Positions 1 through 10,469 of a DNA stretch of 33,928 nucleotides are shown here, one piece after another. Below the pieces are notes generated by a model, which saw nothing but the letters and a program-made list of their open reading frames with translations, was not told the origin of the DNA and ran no database searches. The first letter of the stretch is position 1; the number at the start of each line of letters is the position of its first letter. The DNA is from Actinomortierella ambigua. Lineage: Eukaryota; Mortierellomycota; Mortierellomycetes; Mortierellales; Mortierellaceae. The stretch lies in NCBI GenBank assembly GCA_016098155.1, contig JAAAJB010000382.1, positions 1-33,928 on the forward strand. Reading direction: 5' to 3'. The position numbers and the translations under genes are program-made.

Positions 1-2112
1 CTCGAGGCTTGTTGATTTTGGCGATGTACTCCTCAATAGACGCCTCAGCGCTGTTAGGGAAATCTTCGGCCATCGCAGACAGAGATACACGGTCCGGGTG
101 GTTGAGCTTGAGAAGCTGTTGTCGAATGGCCTGCACCCTTCTCTGATGCTGCTCCTCTTCGTCATTCAACTGCTGTGCTCTGCGAGCCTCCGGCGTTACC
201 ACTGCGGAGGGCAACTGGCGGACCGTGACTTGCTCTCGCTCCTTCAAAATCCTGGCAATCTCCTCTTCTTCCTCATCCGTGTCCAGAGCCGAATATCTTC
301 CTGGGAGTGTTGGGCGAGGCTTCTTTGGAGTAGAAGGTGTTGTTCGGTTTGTTACTGCAGCGCGCGACGCTCGAGGGGGTTCCAGCTGCATCTCTGACAC
401 CGAAGAGCGCTTCTTCAGAGGTGAGGCGGGCGAGCGGTGAGCTCGAGCATGTCGTGCACGTTGCAAGACATCATTTTCCCCACGCGCATGGTCGGACTCA
501 TCGGCATCAGAGCCACTGCTAAGGCGTGAGTTGCGTCGAGGCTAAACAGGAGTTCAAAAGGAGCAAAAAAAAGTTTCGCGATTAGCTGTGGGTGTCCGAT
601 GGTACACAACACTCTCAATCATATGCCAATGGTATGTTTCGCTTACCTGTGGAGCACGAGCCTTCCGGGACTCCTTGTTATGCGCCCGGCCAGGGCTGGG
701 GGCTTCTTGAGTGACTGCCTTGTGTGGGAGGGCATCCTTAACATCCTTAACATCCTTTGTAGCAGGCTAGAGAACATTAGAGTGGATCCACTGGTTAGTG
801 GTGCTCAACAAGGTCAAGGTTGGAAAGACTGGTGTAATGCGTGCGTTCTTCTCCAGAGAAACATACTCGGATTACGGTGTAGTAAGGTGGATAGAACTCG
901 TAATTGTCATAGTCAATAATCTGGTTGGGATAAGCGGTCGGAATTTGGCGAGCGCGCTATCACAGACACAATATGGGATGACAGGTTAACAAGCGACCAG
1001 GAAACAGATCTACGAATGTCCAAAAAGCTAAAGAGAGCCTTCAACTTACGTCCAAGTAGGTCCCTCTCACAAGCGACTCGATTGCGAGCATGCCTCGCGC
1101 CTCCTCCGGTGTTGGCGAATAGGCATACGCATCGGTCTTGGGGGTGGCAAAGTAAGGCAAGTCCATCATCTGGTCGTCCTGCTTGGTGAGGTCCAGGATG
1201 TGCTTCTTGCGTTGGACAAAAGGGCTCGTGATGGGCAAGGTAGTCTAGTGAATGAGATTACATGGCAAGGAAAAAGGTGCACAGAGTAAGTACAAGAGGA
1301 GGTTTGATGTAGTGACTTGATGTACCCAAGCAGGAGGATGTTTCTAGTTTTTTCTTAACGTACCACTTCAACTTTTGATGGTAAGGAGGAGGCCGCAGTC
1401 AGTAGTGCAAGGCGATCGTCTTTGCGGAGGTTGACGCGCTCAGGATCGTACACTCCCTGGTTCAGAAGGTCATCTGCCGAGCTTCTTCGCCGCTATTGTT
1501 GGAGAGGACGATAAACGATCCTTTGTAAGTACCGACTTTTTTTCATGGTGATACAGGTCATAAAAGAAAAAAGCAATGCTTTAAAATAAAGTACGAATGA
1601 ATCATTCAGACCACCTACTTTGCATGTACCGACAGGCATAGCTGAACGAGCAGCATCCAGCTCCTTGTCCACGTCGATGTCTGGGTAGAGCTTCTCCTCG
1701 CCAGTAGCAGATTCCGAGGCCACTGCATCTTGATTCTCACCGCCGTCTTCCTGACTGGCTGTGCTGTTGTTGGTGCCTTCTTGGGGGGTGGCAGTCCCGA
1801 TGCCGAGCAGGTTCTTGGAGGCGTCGATTCCGCGCTTCACGAAATCAATGAGAAACTTGGGGAAGGGCGACTAGACACAGAAGGGGGGACGTGTCAGCAT
1901 TCAAGCGATGCCGATGGGCAAGTTAGTAAAGGAATGGGGTGAAGGTGCAACCATTCATGGAGGGCATTGGGGGGGGGGGAAGTATTAAACAAGCGCGTGG
2001 TATTTTTGTGCTCTTGTCCATTCTACGTTACCAAGTCGTCCTGCTTCTCCGGTTCTTTTGTCTCGCGCTTGGGAGCTTTGTCGGGGTAAGGCTTGAAGCG
2101 CGTCGGGGGCAT
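1..2112 (-). CDS. Unrecognised protein, 5' part only; possible basket-nucleoporin-like protein
   Basis: I do not recognise this gene. A consistent model starts at ATG 2112 and has exons 2112-2032, 1870-1619, 1492-1364, 1244-1050, 956-867, 766-647 and 541 to beyond base 1. Every intron is GT...AG and every complete exon is a multiple of three. At least 469 residues are encoded. The N-terminus is basic and proline-containing (MPPTRFKPYPDK). It is followed by a possible amphipathic helix (FPKFLIDFVKRGIDASKNLL, about residues 30-49), an acidic Ser/Glu stretch, and conserved-looking segments around residues 110-250 (VYDPERVNLRKDDRLALL, SPFVQRKKHILDL). A basic Ser/Pro-rich region follows, then a charged, probably coiled-coil segment near residues 390-460. 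An N-terminal amphipathic helix in a disordered protein recalls Nup1, Nup60 and Nup153, but this is only a weak guess. The 3' end lies outside the window. Confidence 0.6.
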
Positions 2113-2313
2113 TTCAGGGTGTATACAATTGGGGGATTAGGTGTCAATGATAGATGTCAATGGTAGGGTGTCGATGGTGGGTGTTGAAGGAGTGGCGAGG
2201 TGGGTGGGGAGGAGAGAGAGGGGACCAGAACAAACAAAGCGAGACAACATTTTTACTTGCAAGACAAGCCACTCAAAATTGGCTGCTGTTGCTGCGAGAT
2301 TCTATGCAGTAAC

Positions 2314-4987
2314 TTATGCGGAGATCTTTGCCCACCACTTGAACAGCGATACCTCGACCGTCGCAGTAGCCGTGTGCATCTCGTCGCGGCTGATGCCCAC
2401 GGCGTTGGCTGCGTGGCCCACCACCCGCTCATAGTTCCCCAGGAACGCGCCGTAGTCATGCTCCAGGGTCTGTTGGTGCGTGTAAAGGACAAAATTCTCG
2501 CCTGGGCGCAACGCGCGAGGCTGTTTGCTGCTGCCACTGCCCTGGACCTGCGGCGATGCTGATAACCCGCCCGTACTTGGAAAGGCTGGGCTGGACTGTG
2601 GAGGTTCGACTGTCGAAAACAGCCGCCTTAAGAAGGCCTGGAGCTCTGGGCTCACAGTGTCCTGTGGCGTTTTGGGCTCTACTATTGACTGTGTAGCCCT
2701 GTGGAGAATCTTCAAAAGACTTGCATAGTCTTTATGGCATTCAAGTGGAGGGAGGGAGGAAGGAAGGAAGGATATACACATATGGGCAAAGTATCAGTCT
2801 CAGTCTCTCCATTGTCGAAGTGTGTGGGCTAAATCGCAGCGACAAAGCCTCAATAAAAACATGTACTCACACTCTCTGATGTTAGGATCCTGGGCCATCC
2901 ATCGAGAGGCCATCTCCTTGTATCCTTCCGGATTCAAGTCTCGGTAGTACTCATATTCGCTAGAAGAACAAAACGTGGTTTCGTCATCAGTTCAAGAACC
3001 CTCAACACTACCAAGTTGCCTGTCATTCCCATTCTCTCTTGCTGCTTCGATCGCAAAACAGAGGGCCAAAGCTTACCCGACAAAGAGCGGAGTATCATGC
3101 TTCATGCGAAGGCTATGGTGAACATCCAGCATCCGGAGCCAATCCTTTTCCTTGGGAAACGTATTCATCAGGTCTAGTGCATTGCCCTCGTGTCTATCAG
3201 CCAGGAGAAGTGAGATGGAGAGAGAATGAAACAGGGCCAGTGGAGTCAATACTTCTAGTCAACTTGTCAATATAATATCGAAAACCCCATACAATTCAAG
3301 TGGTCTATAACATCAACACCATACCTGGCCCTTCCATCAAGCCCAATAAAGAGCTTGGCCAGCATCACTACCACACCCATAGTATAGATTGCTCCATACG
3401 TGGCGAGATCAAAGTGGATGTCGTTGGGTCGCATGTCAAAAAAGATATGACAGAGCCGAACGGCGCAAGGGTAGGTCTCCACTAACAGACAGGTTAATAT
3501 GAGAGGCGACAACAATTTGAGTGAACCGAAACTACACCCTTTTGTGATAACGGGGGGGGGGGAAGTTCCAGGCGGCTGTATCTACATACCTGGAAGCATC
3601 AACTCCTGAACAAAACGAAAGGCTAGTGGGGGAATGTTGGGCGCCGGTTGGACAATCTTGAACCGTCGCTCGAAAAACATGCTTAGCTGATGTACGGCTT
3701 GTGCCAGGCGATCTGGTGATTTGCTTTTCTATAATATGAATATTAAAAATAGTAACAATAGAAAGGTGCGAGTGAGCGAAGGCGACTGGTCATCCTTGCT
3801 CTGCTCTAGAGCGCATTTGACCAGCCTGTAGAACTTACTCTTGGAAGAAACACGAAATGCAAATCTGACGAAAACTTTGCCAGCATTTTGGGGGGCACGA
3901 AGCTACTCGCTCGGTAGAACGGTAAGTCTCCAGTGGTCACCCATTTGTAAAGGTCGGCAAAGACAACAGGCTGGCGTAGATGATGACACGACAGAAAGCA
4001 AATAGCCAGTGTGTAGTCGACTTTCAGCTTCTGAAGGTAGTTTGCTCCTCTTAATGGCTTTATATAAGGCATGTCCGTCGTTTGGTCCCCAGGATCAGCC
4101 GCACTCGGCTTCCTCTTCTCCCCTTTGCCTCCATTTTCCGACGTGTCCTTCTCATCACCACTAGATAGCGTCTCTGCTTGAATGCCTTCGTCGTCGTCGC
4201 TGGATTCACTCATACTATACGAGTCATCCATATCTGAGTCGCTGCTTTCTGAAGATGAAGAGGTATCTGATCCTGTGTCGTCCTTGGTCTGATGTTGGTC
4301 CTGACCTTGCTCACCCGCGCTTTCAGCCTGCTCGGTCCTCTTGGCCACATTGGCCTCCTCCATACCTTTCCTCTTTGTCTCCGCATGCCTGAGTCTCCTT
4401 GGAAGAGGTCTTGGGAAATGGGCATAGTGGGTCATGTACAGGGTCCAATACTCGAATGCGACTTGTTCCAATGCCGGAGGGAATCCCATCTTGTGAACCA
4501 GTGAGTGCACCTGTTTCCGGAGCAACAGCTGTAATGCCTGCAAGAGGAGGTCTGTCGCTTCTTGTCCATGCAGAACTAAAAATACCGAGGTGTGCTCCTC
4601 ATGGGTCAGTTAAACTTGGATCTATCGAAATTTAGGTTCTTTGGCAATGTATCGTCTGCTTTGGATCAACTTACTCTCCGATTGCTTCTTCTCTTTTTTC
4701 TTTCTTTGCGATTTCTTGTGTCGATAGTGGACGCCTCCAAGAGTGCTATCGAACTCTCCCTCTTCTTCTTGGTAGCCCTAATGTGCACCAACAGGCAGCC
4801 AATGCATGAATACAAAACAGATCTATCGCTCACTTTTGCTTCATAGCTATACAAAGACATATAAAAAAAAGGATAGGATTCTGGAACAAACCTCCATTTG
4901 ATGACCAAACTCGCACACATAGAATCCCATGCTGTTTTTCCTCCATCGCCGGGATCGGCAGATGCGACATGGCGGTTTTCGCCCCAT
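2314..4987 (-). CDS. RRN7: RNA polymerase I initiation factor Rrn7 / TAF1B-like
   Basis: This is a TFIIB-related subunit of the Pol I core factor (Rrn7 in yeast, TAF1B in SL1) that recruits Pol I to the rDNA promoter in the nucleolus. Exons are 4987-4892, 4777-4675, 4575-3839, 3728-3590, 3481-3325, 3193-3077, 2959-2871 and 2729-2314; phases agree and give 617 residues, close to the family's usual 500-600. The N-terminus carries a zinc ribbon, C7-x2-C10, C25 and H29 (CRICRSRRW ... YVCEFGHQ), typical of Rrn7. Next come EEEGEFDSTLGG, a basic Lys/Arg tract, and the helical cyclin-like region beginning LLLQALQLLLRKQV. A long Ser/Asp/Glu-rich insertion occupies about residues 120-180. The C-terminus (YERVVGHAANAVGISRDEM) matches the family's end. 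An in-frame TGA lies 9 nt upstream of the ATG and fixes the start. The first donor is GTTTGT, weaker than the others. Confidence 0.9.
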
Positions 4988-5160
4988 GGTGATTCAAAGT
5001 CCAGCGTTCTTGTGAGCAATCACAAGAAAGAAGCAATGCAATGCACAAAAAAAAAAAAAAAAAAAAAGTGACTGGCCATTTTTAGCTCCCTTTTAGGTCG
5101 TTGTTGGGTGCGTCGGCGAAACGCATCACTTTCCACACTTTCATACTTTCGCATGCAGAA
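4988..5160. promoter_or_regulatory. Divergent intergenic region between RRN7 and SDS22
   Basis: Only 173 nt separate the two outward-facing start codons, so both promoters must lie here or overlap the first exons. The region contains a run of A from about 5048 to 5066, which could act as a nucleosome-excluding element. I see no clear TATA box. Confidence 0.5.
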
Positions 5161-7097
5161 ATGAGCAACTCAGCAGGAGAACAACCTGACCGCCGAGTTC
5201 AGATGGATGCTGAGGAGGCAAACAGACTCTTCCAGCAAGCGAAGAACGGCACACAGCTAGCTGCGGACCCAGCGTCTGGCGATGACAGCGAAGAGGAAAA
5301 CGGTGTCGTGACGCGCGGTGTGCCAGGCGGGCACGATGAAGCTACGGAAAAGAATGATGGTACATGTTCAAGGATAACGAAAAAGGAGACTCGGTTGAAC
5401 GAATCCAACGTTGTATGCTGGCGTAGATACAAATAGGTTCTTGGCAAACACCCTTCACTCAACAAATGTATTCTTTACCATGGCTGATCATAGGATTTCT
5501 GGATATTTTCCCTGACGACACAGAGGTATGATCTTGAAGTAGTGAATCGCACATGCTCAGGAAAATGATAGCTACGACGACGACTCTTGAAAAGATGCAA
5601 AGAAAGCTCACGAGGATTCTTTTTTTTTGTAGGAGCTCGAGCTGACACATCTCCGAATTGATAACGTTCCCGAGTTGGGACTGGGCAGATTCAAGAACCT
5701 TCAGGTACCATGTTATATCTTTGTGAAAGAAAAAAAATCATATCCTGCAACCTATATTCTGCAGCCCCCAGTGGACTCGTGCTAAAAATTAGACTTGATT
5801 TATTTCTTGTGATTATTCCAGAGGCTCTCCTTCCGTCAAAACCTCATTCAGAAGATCAGAGGTTTCGATGAGTTGACAACACTAGTGGAGCTTGATCTTT
5901 ACGATAACCGCTTCAGCAAGATTGAGGGTCTCGAGAACTTGACTGAGCTTCGGTAAGCATCAACCATTCTCCATATGCCTTTTGATTGAATAACTGTACT
6001 TCCATGTCTTTGGAGACTGATGACCGTTTACATCTTAACCTTCGCGTTTAGATCCCTTGATCTGAGCTTCAATGGCATTCGGCGCATCCAGAAGCTGGAG
6101 CATCTTGTCAACCTCACCGATTTGTACCTGGTGAGCAATAAGATTAGCGTAGTCGAGAACATCCACACTCTCGTCAACATCACCAACTTGGAGCTTGGAG
6201 CCAACCGTATTAGGGTATGTATCTTTCTTCTTTCCATTTATTACAAGAACATGATCACTGTCCGCGAGTCTTTTTTTCTCTATCTCAGGGTAATGGATAT
6301 CGAGGAATTGACCACCTTTCCGCGTCATTCGTTTTCATCACGATAGAAAATTGAAAATCTGGATACCCTCGTGAACCTGCGGCAGCTCTGGCTAGGCAAG
6401 AACAAAATCACCAAGCTTGAGGTAACAAAAACTGACCGTTTCGCTTCCTGTCGAATTGAATTTTCTCGTGAGCATCATTGGATTGCGCCTTCTCGAATAC
6501 TTATCTAGCTTTGACTTGGCGAGCGAAATAGAACCTTGGCAAGCTCAAGAACCTCAAACTTCTGAGTATCCAGTCCAACCGCCTGACCAAGTTGGAAGGT
6601 CTTGAAGAGCTGACCAACCTTGAGGAGCTGTACCTTAGCCACAACGGTATCGAAACGGTCGAGGGTCTGGAGAACAATGTAAGTGTATCCTTGTGAAGAA
6701 AGCTGACAGGGAGGGGGAGGAAGGCAGATAATGGTAATTAAGCCGAATCAGACACAGACCTAACGCGCCTCATGACATCCTTTTTTTCTTCTTTTTCCTT
6801 TTTTCCTACTTCCTCACTCATCAGACCCGCCTGACAACATTGGACATTGGCAACAACCGAATCTCCAAACTGGAAAACCTCGCACACCTGCGCTCTCTAG
6901 AGGAATTCTGGGCAAGCAACAACCAACTGACATCGTTTGAAGACTTTGAAGCCATGTTCCGTGACAATGCTCCAGACTTGGTGACCATCTATGCTGAGGG
7001 CAATCCGCTACAGACACAGAACGAGACAACCTATCGCCTGAAGTTCAAGATGCTCCTTCCCCAGATCAAGCAGCTGGACGCTTCCTACTTACGCTAG
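5161..7097 (+). CDS. SDS22: Sds22, leucine-rich-repeat regulator of protein phosphatase 1
   Basis: Sds22 (PPP1R7 in animals) binds the PP1 catalytic subunit and controls its maturation and nuclear function in mitosis. Exons are 5161-5359, 5494-5525, 5633-5704, 5822-5952, 6052-6214, 6347-6421, 6532-6678 and 6825-7097. All introns are GT...AG with matching phases, giving 363 residues, the normal family length. After an acidic, disordered N-terminus of about 75 residues comes the family-typical LELTHLRIDNVPEL. It is followed by about eleven 22-residue SDS22-type repeats of the pattern LxxLxLxxNxIxKIExLxxL, for example LVELDLYDNRFSKIEGLENL and LRQLWLGKNKITKLE. An LRR cap with EGNPLQTQ and YRLKFKMLLPQIKQLDASYL closes the protein. 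The ATG at 5161 is used because the reading frame upstream of it has no ATG. The stop lies at the edge of a short CTAGG x3 repeat. Confidence 0.95.
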
Positions 7098-8570
7098 GCT
7101 AGGCTAGGCTAAATTTGAGTTGAACAGACGCAAATGAAGCGACAGAAACCGTCCCGCCGCCTTTGGTACTTTCTTCCTATGCCACTGTCTTCCCCCATTG
7201 TCAGATAATTTCGCATTTTACCCCTCTCCCTGAGTACACGTTGCCACCATCTCTTTGCACCCCTGTCAACAACCAACTCCATTGCCTTCCAGGCTTCGAT
7301 AAATTTTCTTGAACATTGCCTGCATTCACGCATCTTCTTACAAAGACAATGTCTTCCGTTTCTATCAAATCGTGCAAGAACACATTGTCATGAATGACCC
7401 TCTTCCTTAACCCCAGCAGGTACACCAGATACCGTCAGGGCGCTGCCGAGTACTGAAGTAGCTATGACGGTTGTGGTCCAAGAATGCTGTCGTGTTCATC
7501 TCGACACCTTGCACGCCTTTTAAGCTGGGCGTGTTTTGTCATGAGTGGCCCGCTTCTTTAACTCCAGCAGATGCACCAGATACCATACAGTCTGGGCTAT
7601 GCCGAGTGCTGAAGTGGCCATGTGCTTTGTAACAGACTGCTTGATACGATGCTTACGGAGGCATCTTTGAAATGAGTCCTAGTAGTATTTGTCTAATCCT
7701 TGCTGTCTTTCACAAGTCTTCATTTAAGGCTTCCGTTCTATCGAGTATATCGACCGCCGCCACTGAGTGCCAGGGATGGGCAAAGCGAACAAATTCGATA
7801 GAGCATGTGTCGTACTATGTGCTGCAGTAGTGTAGCGCCATGCGGAACAAAAGATAACGCGCTCTGAAGGAATTATTGGCTCAGTTCTGTTCGCATCACG
7901 AAGAATGGTTTGGACAAAACGCGAATCAACGTAAATTCTCCATCAACCAGGCAGAACAAGGAGAAGAGGAGAGTGTGAGTGGGTCACTGTTTTGGAGTAT
8001 GAAGAGAAAAGAGAAGTGAGGTGGCAAGGGAGGCAAGAGAATGAAAGTTTGAGCGAAAAGAATGAATGTAGAGAGGACTTTTATTATGAAAAAAGAAGGA
8101 AGGAGTAGCAATGGCGCTCCGTCTTGTTCTTGTCAGGCAAAGGCGGATGACGGTCAAATTTGTACAATCATTCAACTTTCCAGGGCTTGTAAATCTAATC
8201 ATACGCCTGCCGCTTATCCCACCTGAACTCACGAATACTCCACCCCCCCCTCCCTTGAAAGTGGTAGTTAGACTGTACATCTTCGGGAACCTTGCAGGGC
8301 TTTAGGGCAATCAACTCTTTGCAGCTTTGGCCCATACAAGAGTAGATACTGCAGCTTGCGGATTTTTAATCCAGTCGATCGGTACCTGCCGGCTGATCAA
8401 GGCTGTGAATAGCGGGGGGGGGGGGGCTCAGTTGATCGTCGTCCCCATCTCCACCACCTTTAGAACTTGATAAATAAGCTACATACGAGAGTGGTACCTC
8501 TACCGCAGGCTCTGAGATAAACCATTGCCTTCTTACCTTCTCACACTTCTCATAAAAAGTTGCCTTTATA
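7098..8570. other. Gene-poor intergenic stretch downstream of SDS22
   Basis: This stretch holds the SDS22 3' flank, a CTAGG triplet repeat around the stop codon, the diverged direct repeat described separately, and a run of 13 G at 8414-8426. The small open frames are short, overlap one another on both strands and show no recognisable domain. I see no gene I can support. Confidence 0.5.
7388..7622. repeat. Diverged direct repeat pair, about 80 bp each
   Basis: Copy 1 at about 7388-7465 and copy 2 at about 7539-7622 share blocks in the same order: GTCATGA, a T-rich CTTTAAC-like block, CCAGCAG, CACCAGATACC, GCCGAGT, CTGAAGT and GC[T/C]ATG. By eye roughly three quarters of positions match, with small gaps. 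The pair is non-coding in any frame I can support. Its origin is unknown: an old local duplication or remnants of a dispersed element. Confidence 0.6.
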
Positions 8571-8580
8571 TGTATCATAG

Positions 8581-8770
8581 GCTCAGCGTCAACAAGTGGA
8601 AATGTCCAACTGGCAACGTACAAAATGACACCGCCAAGGACAAATGCCCTTACTGCGACACACGTAAGCCTGGACCTGCTGTTACAGAGGTGGACGAGAA
8701 GCCCTCAGTTCCCACGTTCATTGCAACAGGTGCAAATGTGCCCAAACAAAGCAGCCATTGGAGCACGAAC
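8581..8770 (+). pseudogene. Exon-like relic of a RanBP2-type zinc finger
   Basis: An open stretch preceded by an acceptor-like ATCATAG reads WKCPTG NVQN DTAKDK CPYC DTRKPG from 8597. This matches the RanBP2-type finger pattern W-x-C-x2-C-x3-N-x6-C-x2-C in every spacing, except that the second cysteine is glycine (GGC at 8612-8614, one base from TGC). Such fingers bind Ran or single-stranded RNA and occur in Nup153-like nucleoporins and RNA-binding proteins. I found no start codon, partner exon or continuing domain, so it is probably a gene fragment. A small, rapidly evolving live gene cannot be excluded. Confidence 0.45.
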
Positions 8771-8781
8771 GTGGGGAGTTT

Positions 8782-9010
8782 TTACGAAACATCGGCGATT
8801 CTAGCTACCCACATTTTGACTCCAAGGTTGATGATGCATGCATGGTATGTGTCTTCGTAGAGTATCGGCAGGTATGCATCGGGTCGCTCCTCGCCCGCAA
8901 AACTAAACGGTGAAACGTCAGCGATCATGGCCATCATCGGAATCTTTGCACCATCGATGCCAACCGCTAGGGTGCATGGGTTCATCTTGCCATTGCAGTT
9001 GGAGAGGACT
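8782..9010 (-). other. Unidentified exon-like ORF on the minus strand
   Basis: On the minus strand an acceptor-like GGTTTCAG (9018-9011) is followed by about 70 open codons containing NCNGKMNPCTLAVGIDGAK and SFAGEERPDAYLPILYEDTY. The composition looks protein-like rather than low-complexity, but I recognise no family and can attach no neighbouring exon. It may be part of the same decayed material as the adjacent zinc-finger relic, or chance. Confidence 0.2.
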
Positions 9011-9885
9011 CTGAAACCAAAAGAGAGGTTACTGGGCTTGGTTGTTCCAAGATGCTGTTAGGGTATGATAATCCCATTCAAAGCCGTGAGCGAGATACTA
9101 TCAGTCTTCGTACCAGGTCTTTCAGTACTCATATCCCTCGTCTCCAGCCTCCCCCTATTTCTTGGTAGATGTATCTCAAGAAAAAGAAAGACGAATAGGC
9201 CGAAGGGCCGTCTTCTGGGGCTGGACACACTGTAACTGGCTTTGAAAGCGAACATGTATGCCCATAGGTACTGTGCAAATGCCTGTTCTTGACAATTCTT
9301 AATCCTCCAGAAAATCAGAGTATCTAACATTGAAGATAGACATTACGGCGTCAGAGATTACATTCATAGTTAAATGCGTGGCACCTATCATGCAAGCGTA
9401 CGTCGATGGTGATGATGTGGCAATGAGAGCAGTTTGTAAGTAGCCTACATCTACTTTGAAGCTATAGAAAGCGAGCTTTCCAATGTTGCTTCGCTAACTT
9501 TGTGATATAGTCCCAATACTGACTCTACCACTCAGAAATAACAGAACATGAAGGCGCATCGACCAGATATCAGCGCCATGGCACTAAATCAGGAGCTTCC
9601 ATATGGGGGGGGGGAGAAGGTGACCGGACCCATCCAGGCAGGGAACAAGGCCAAAGATTGTTGGGACACATTCCAGTTATCCCGGTTCAGCAAGGCGTTC
9701 ATCATGGCTGGTATATAACGACTCGGCACCTCTCATACAGGTTGTGGGAAACTTTCGTTTTACAAATCCCTAGAAAATGAAGCTAAATGAGAAATAAGCG
9801 GTGGTGTGGTCGTGGTGGTCATGGCCCAACGCACCGACCTCTGCACCGCTTCTTGATGTGGTCCATGTCCCTTGTCTTTGTAGTG
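9011..9885. other. Intergenic stretch with no recognisable gene
   Basis: Short ORFs on both strands have no identifiable domain. A run of 10 G lies at 9605-9614 and a TATA-like GGTATATAACG near 9710. I see nothing else that I can support. Confidence 0.4.
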
Positions 9886-10205
9886 CGAGTAGTGAAAACT
9901 GTGAATGAAGGGCACGCATGAAAACTGAGGTGCATATAGGTTGTAGATAGCTGAACGTGCCGCTGGGATGTACGTGTATTGCAATGATGGGCGACGTAGG
10001 CATTGTCTCCCCGAGCAAGTGAATGTCCATGCAACTGAATAAAACCCCGTTCTCTAACTGAAGAGAAGCGATGATGTTATTTGGAACGAGCAGTGGTAAC
10101 CGTGAACGAAGGGCCCACAAGAGAACTGGATACCTCATTTACATGTTGGTCTTACATAGATAGCTGAGCATGTAGATAGGACGTACGTGTGAGGCAAGTA
10201 GTCTA
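9886..10205. repeat. Promoter-like module, two diverged copies upstream of kinase A (third copy near 14790-14890)
   Basis: Copies at about 9886-9990 and 10087-10205 share, in order, GTGAAYGAAGGG, an AA(A/C)TG block, an AT-rich spacer, TAGATAGCTGA and GAYGTACGTGT. The second copy reappears at about 14790-14890 in front of kinase B, as part of the larger duplication. The first copy is more diverged, so the module had probably been duplicated locally before, or independently of, the kinase duplication. Function is unknown. Confidence 0.55.
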
Positions 10206-10304
10206 CTGTACACTTTTTCACATGTGCTTGCCCCAAAGAAACCCAAGTTCGCACGATGGTGAGACAGTAGCGATGCAAACAAAAAAGAAGGGGGTGGGAA
10301 TTGC

Positions 10305-10316
10305 CATGCATGCATG
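10305..10316. promoter_or_regulatory. CATG tandem repeat upstream of kinase A (counterpart at 14981-14996 upstream of kinase B)
   Basis: Three CATG units sit 153 nt before the proposed ATG of kinase A. Four units sit 153 nt before the matching ATG of kinase B. CATGCATG is self-complementary and would suit a dimeric regulator, but no factor is known to me for this site, and it may be a simple repeat. Confidence 0.3.
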
Positions 10317-10469
10317 GTACGCCTGAGTAACTACTCTTTCGCGTCTTTGCCCACCACTCCCATCTGAACTTTCATCTTCATTTCTACTTGATCTTCCTAT
10401 TGACATCCCGAGTCATTGCATTTCACCCCATTTCAATCCAGCACAAAAGCTGATCCAAGAAGTTCCCAA

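Noticed and set aside
8111..8305. 64-codon plus-strand ORF in the gene-poor region
   Set aside because: It contains a C-run read as poly-Pro, has no domain, and overlaps an equally open minus-strand frame.
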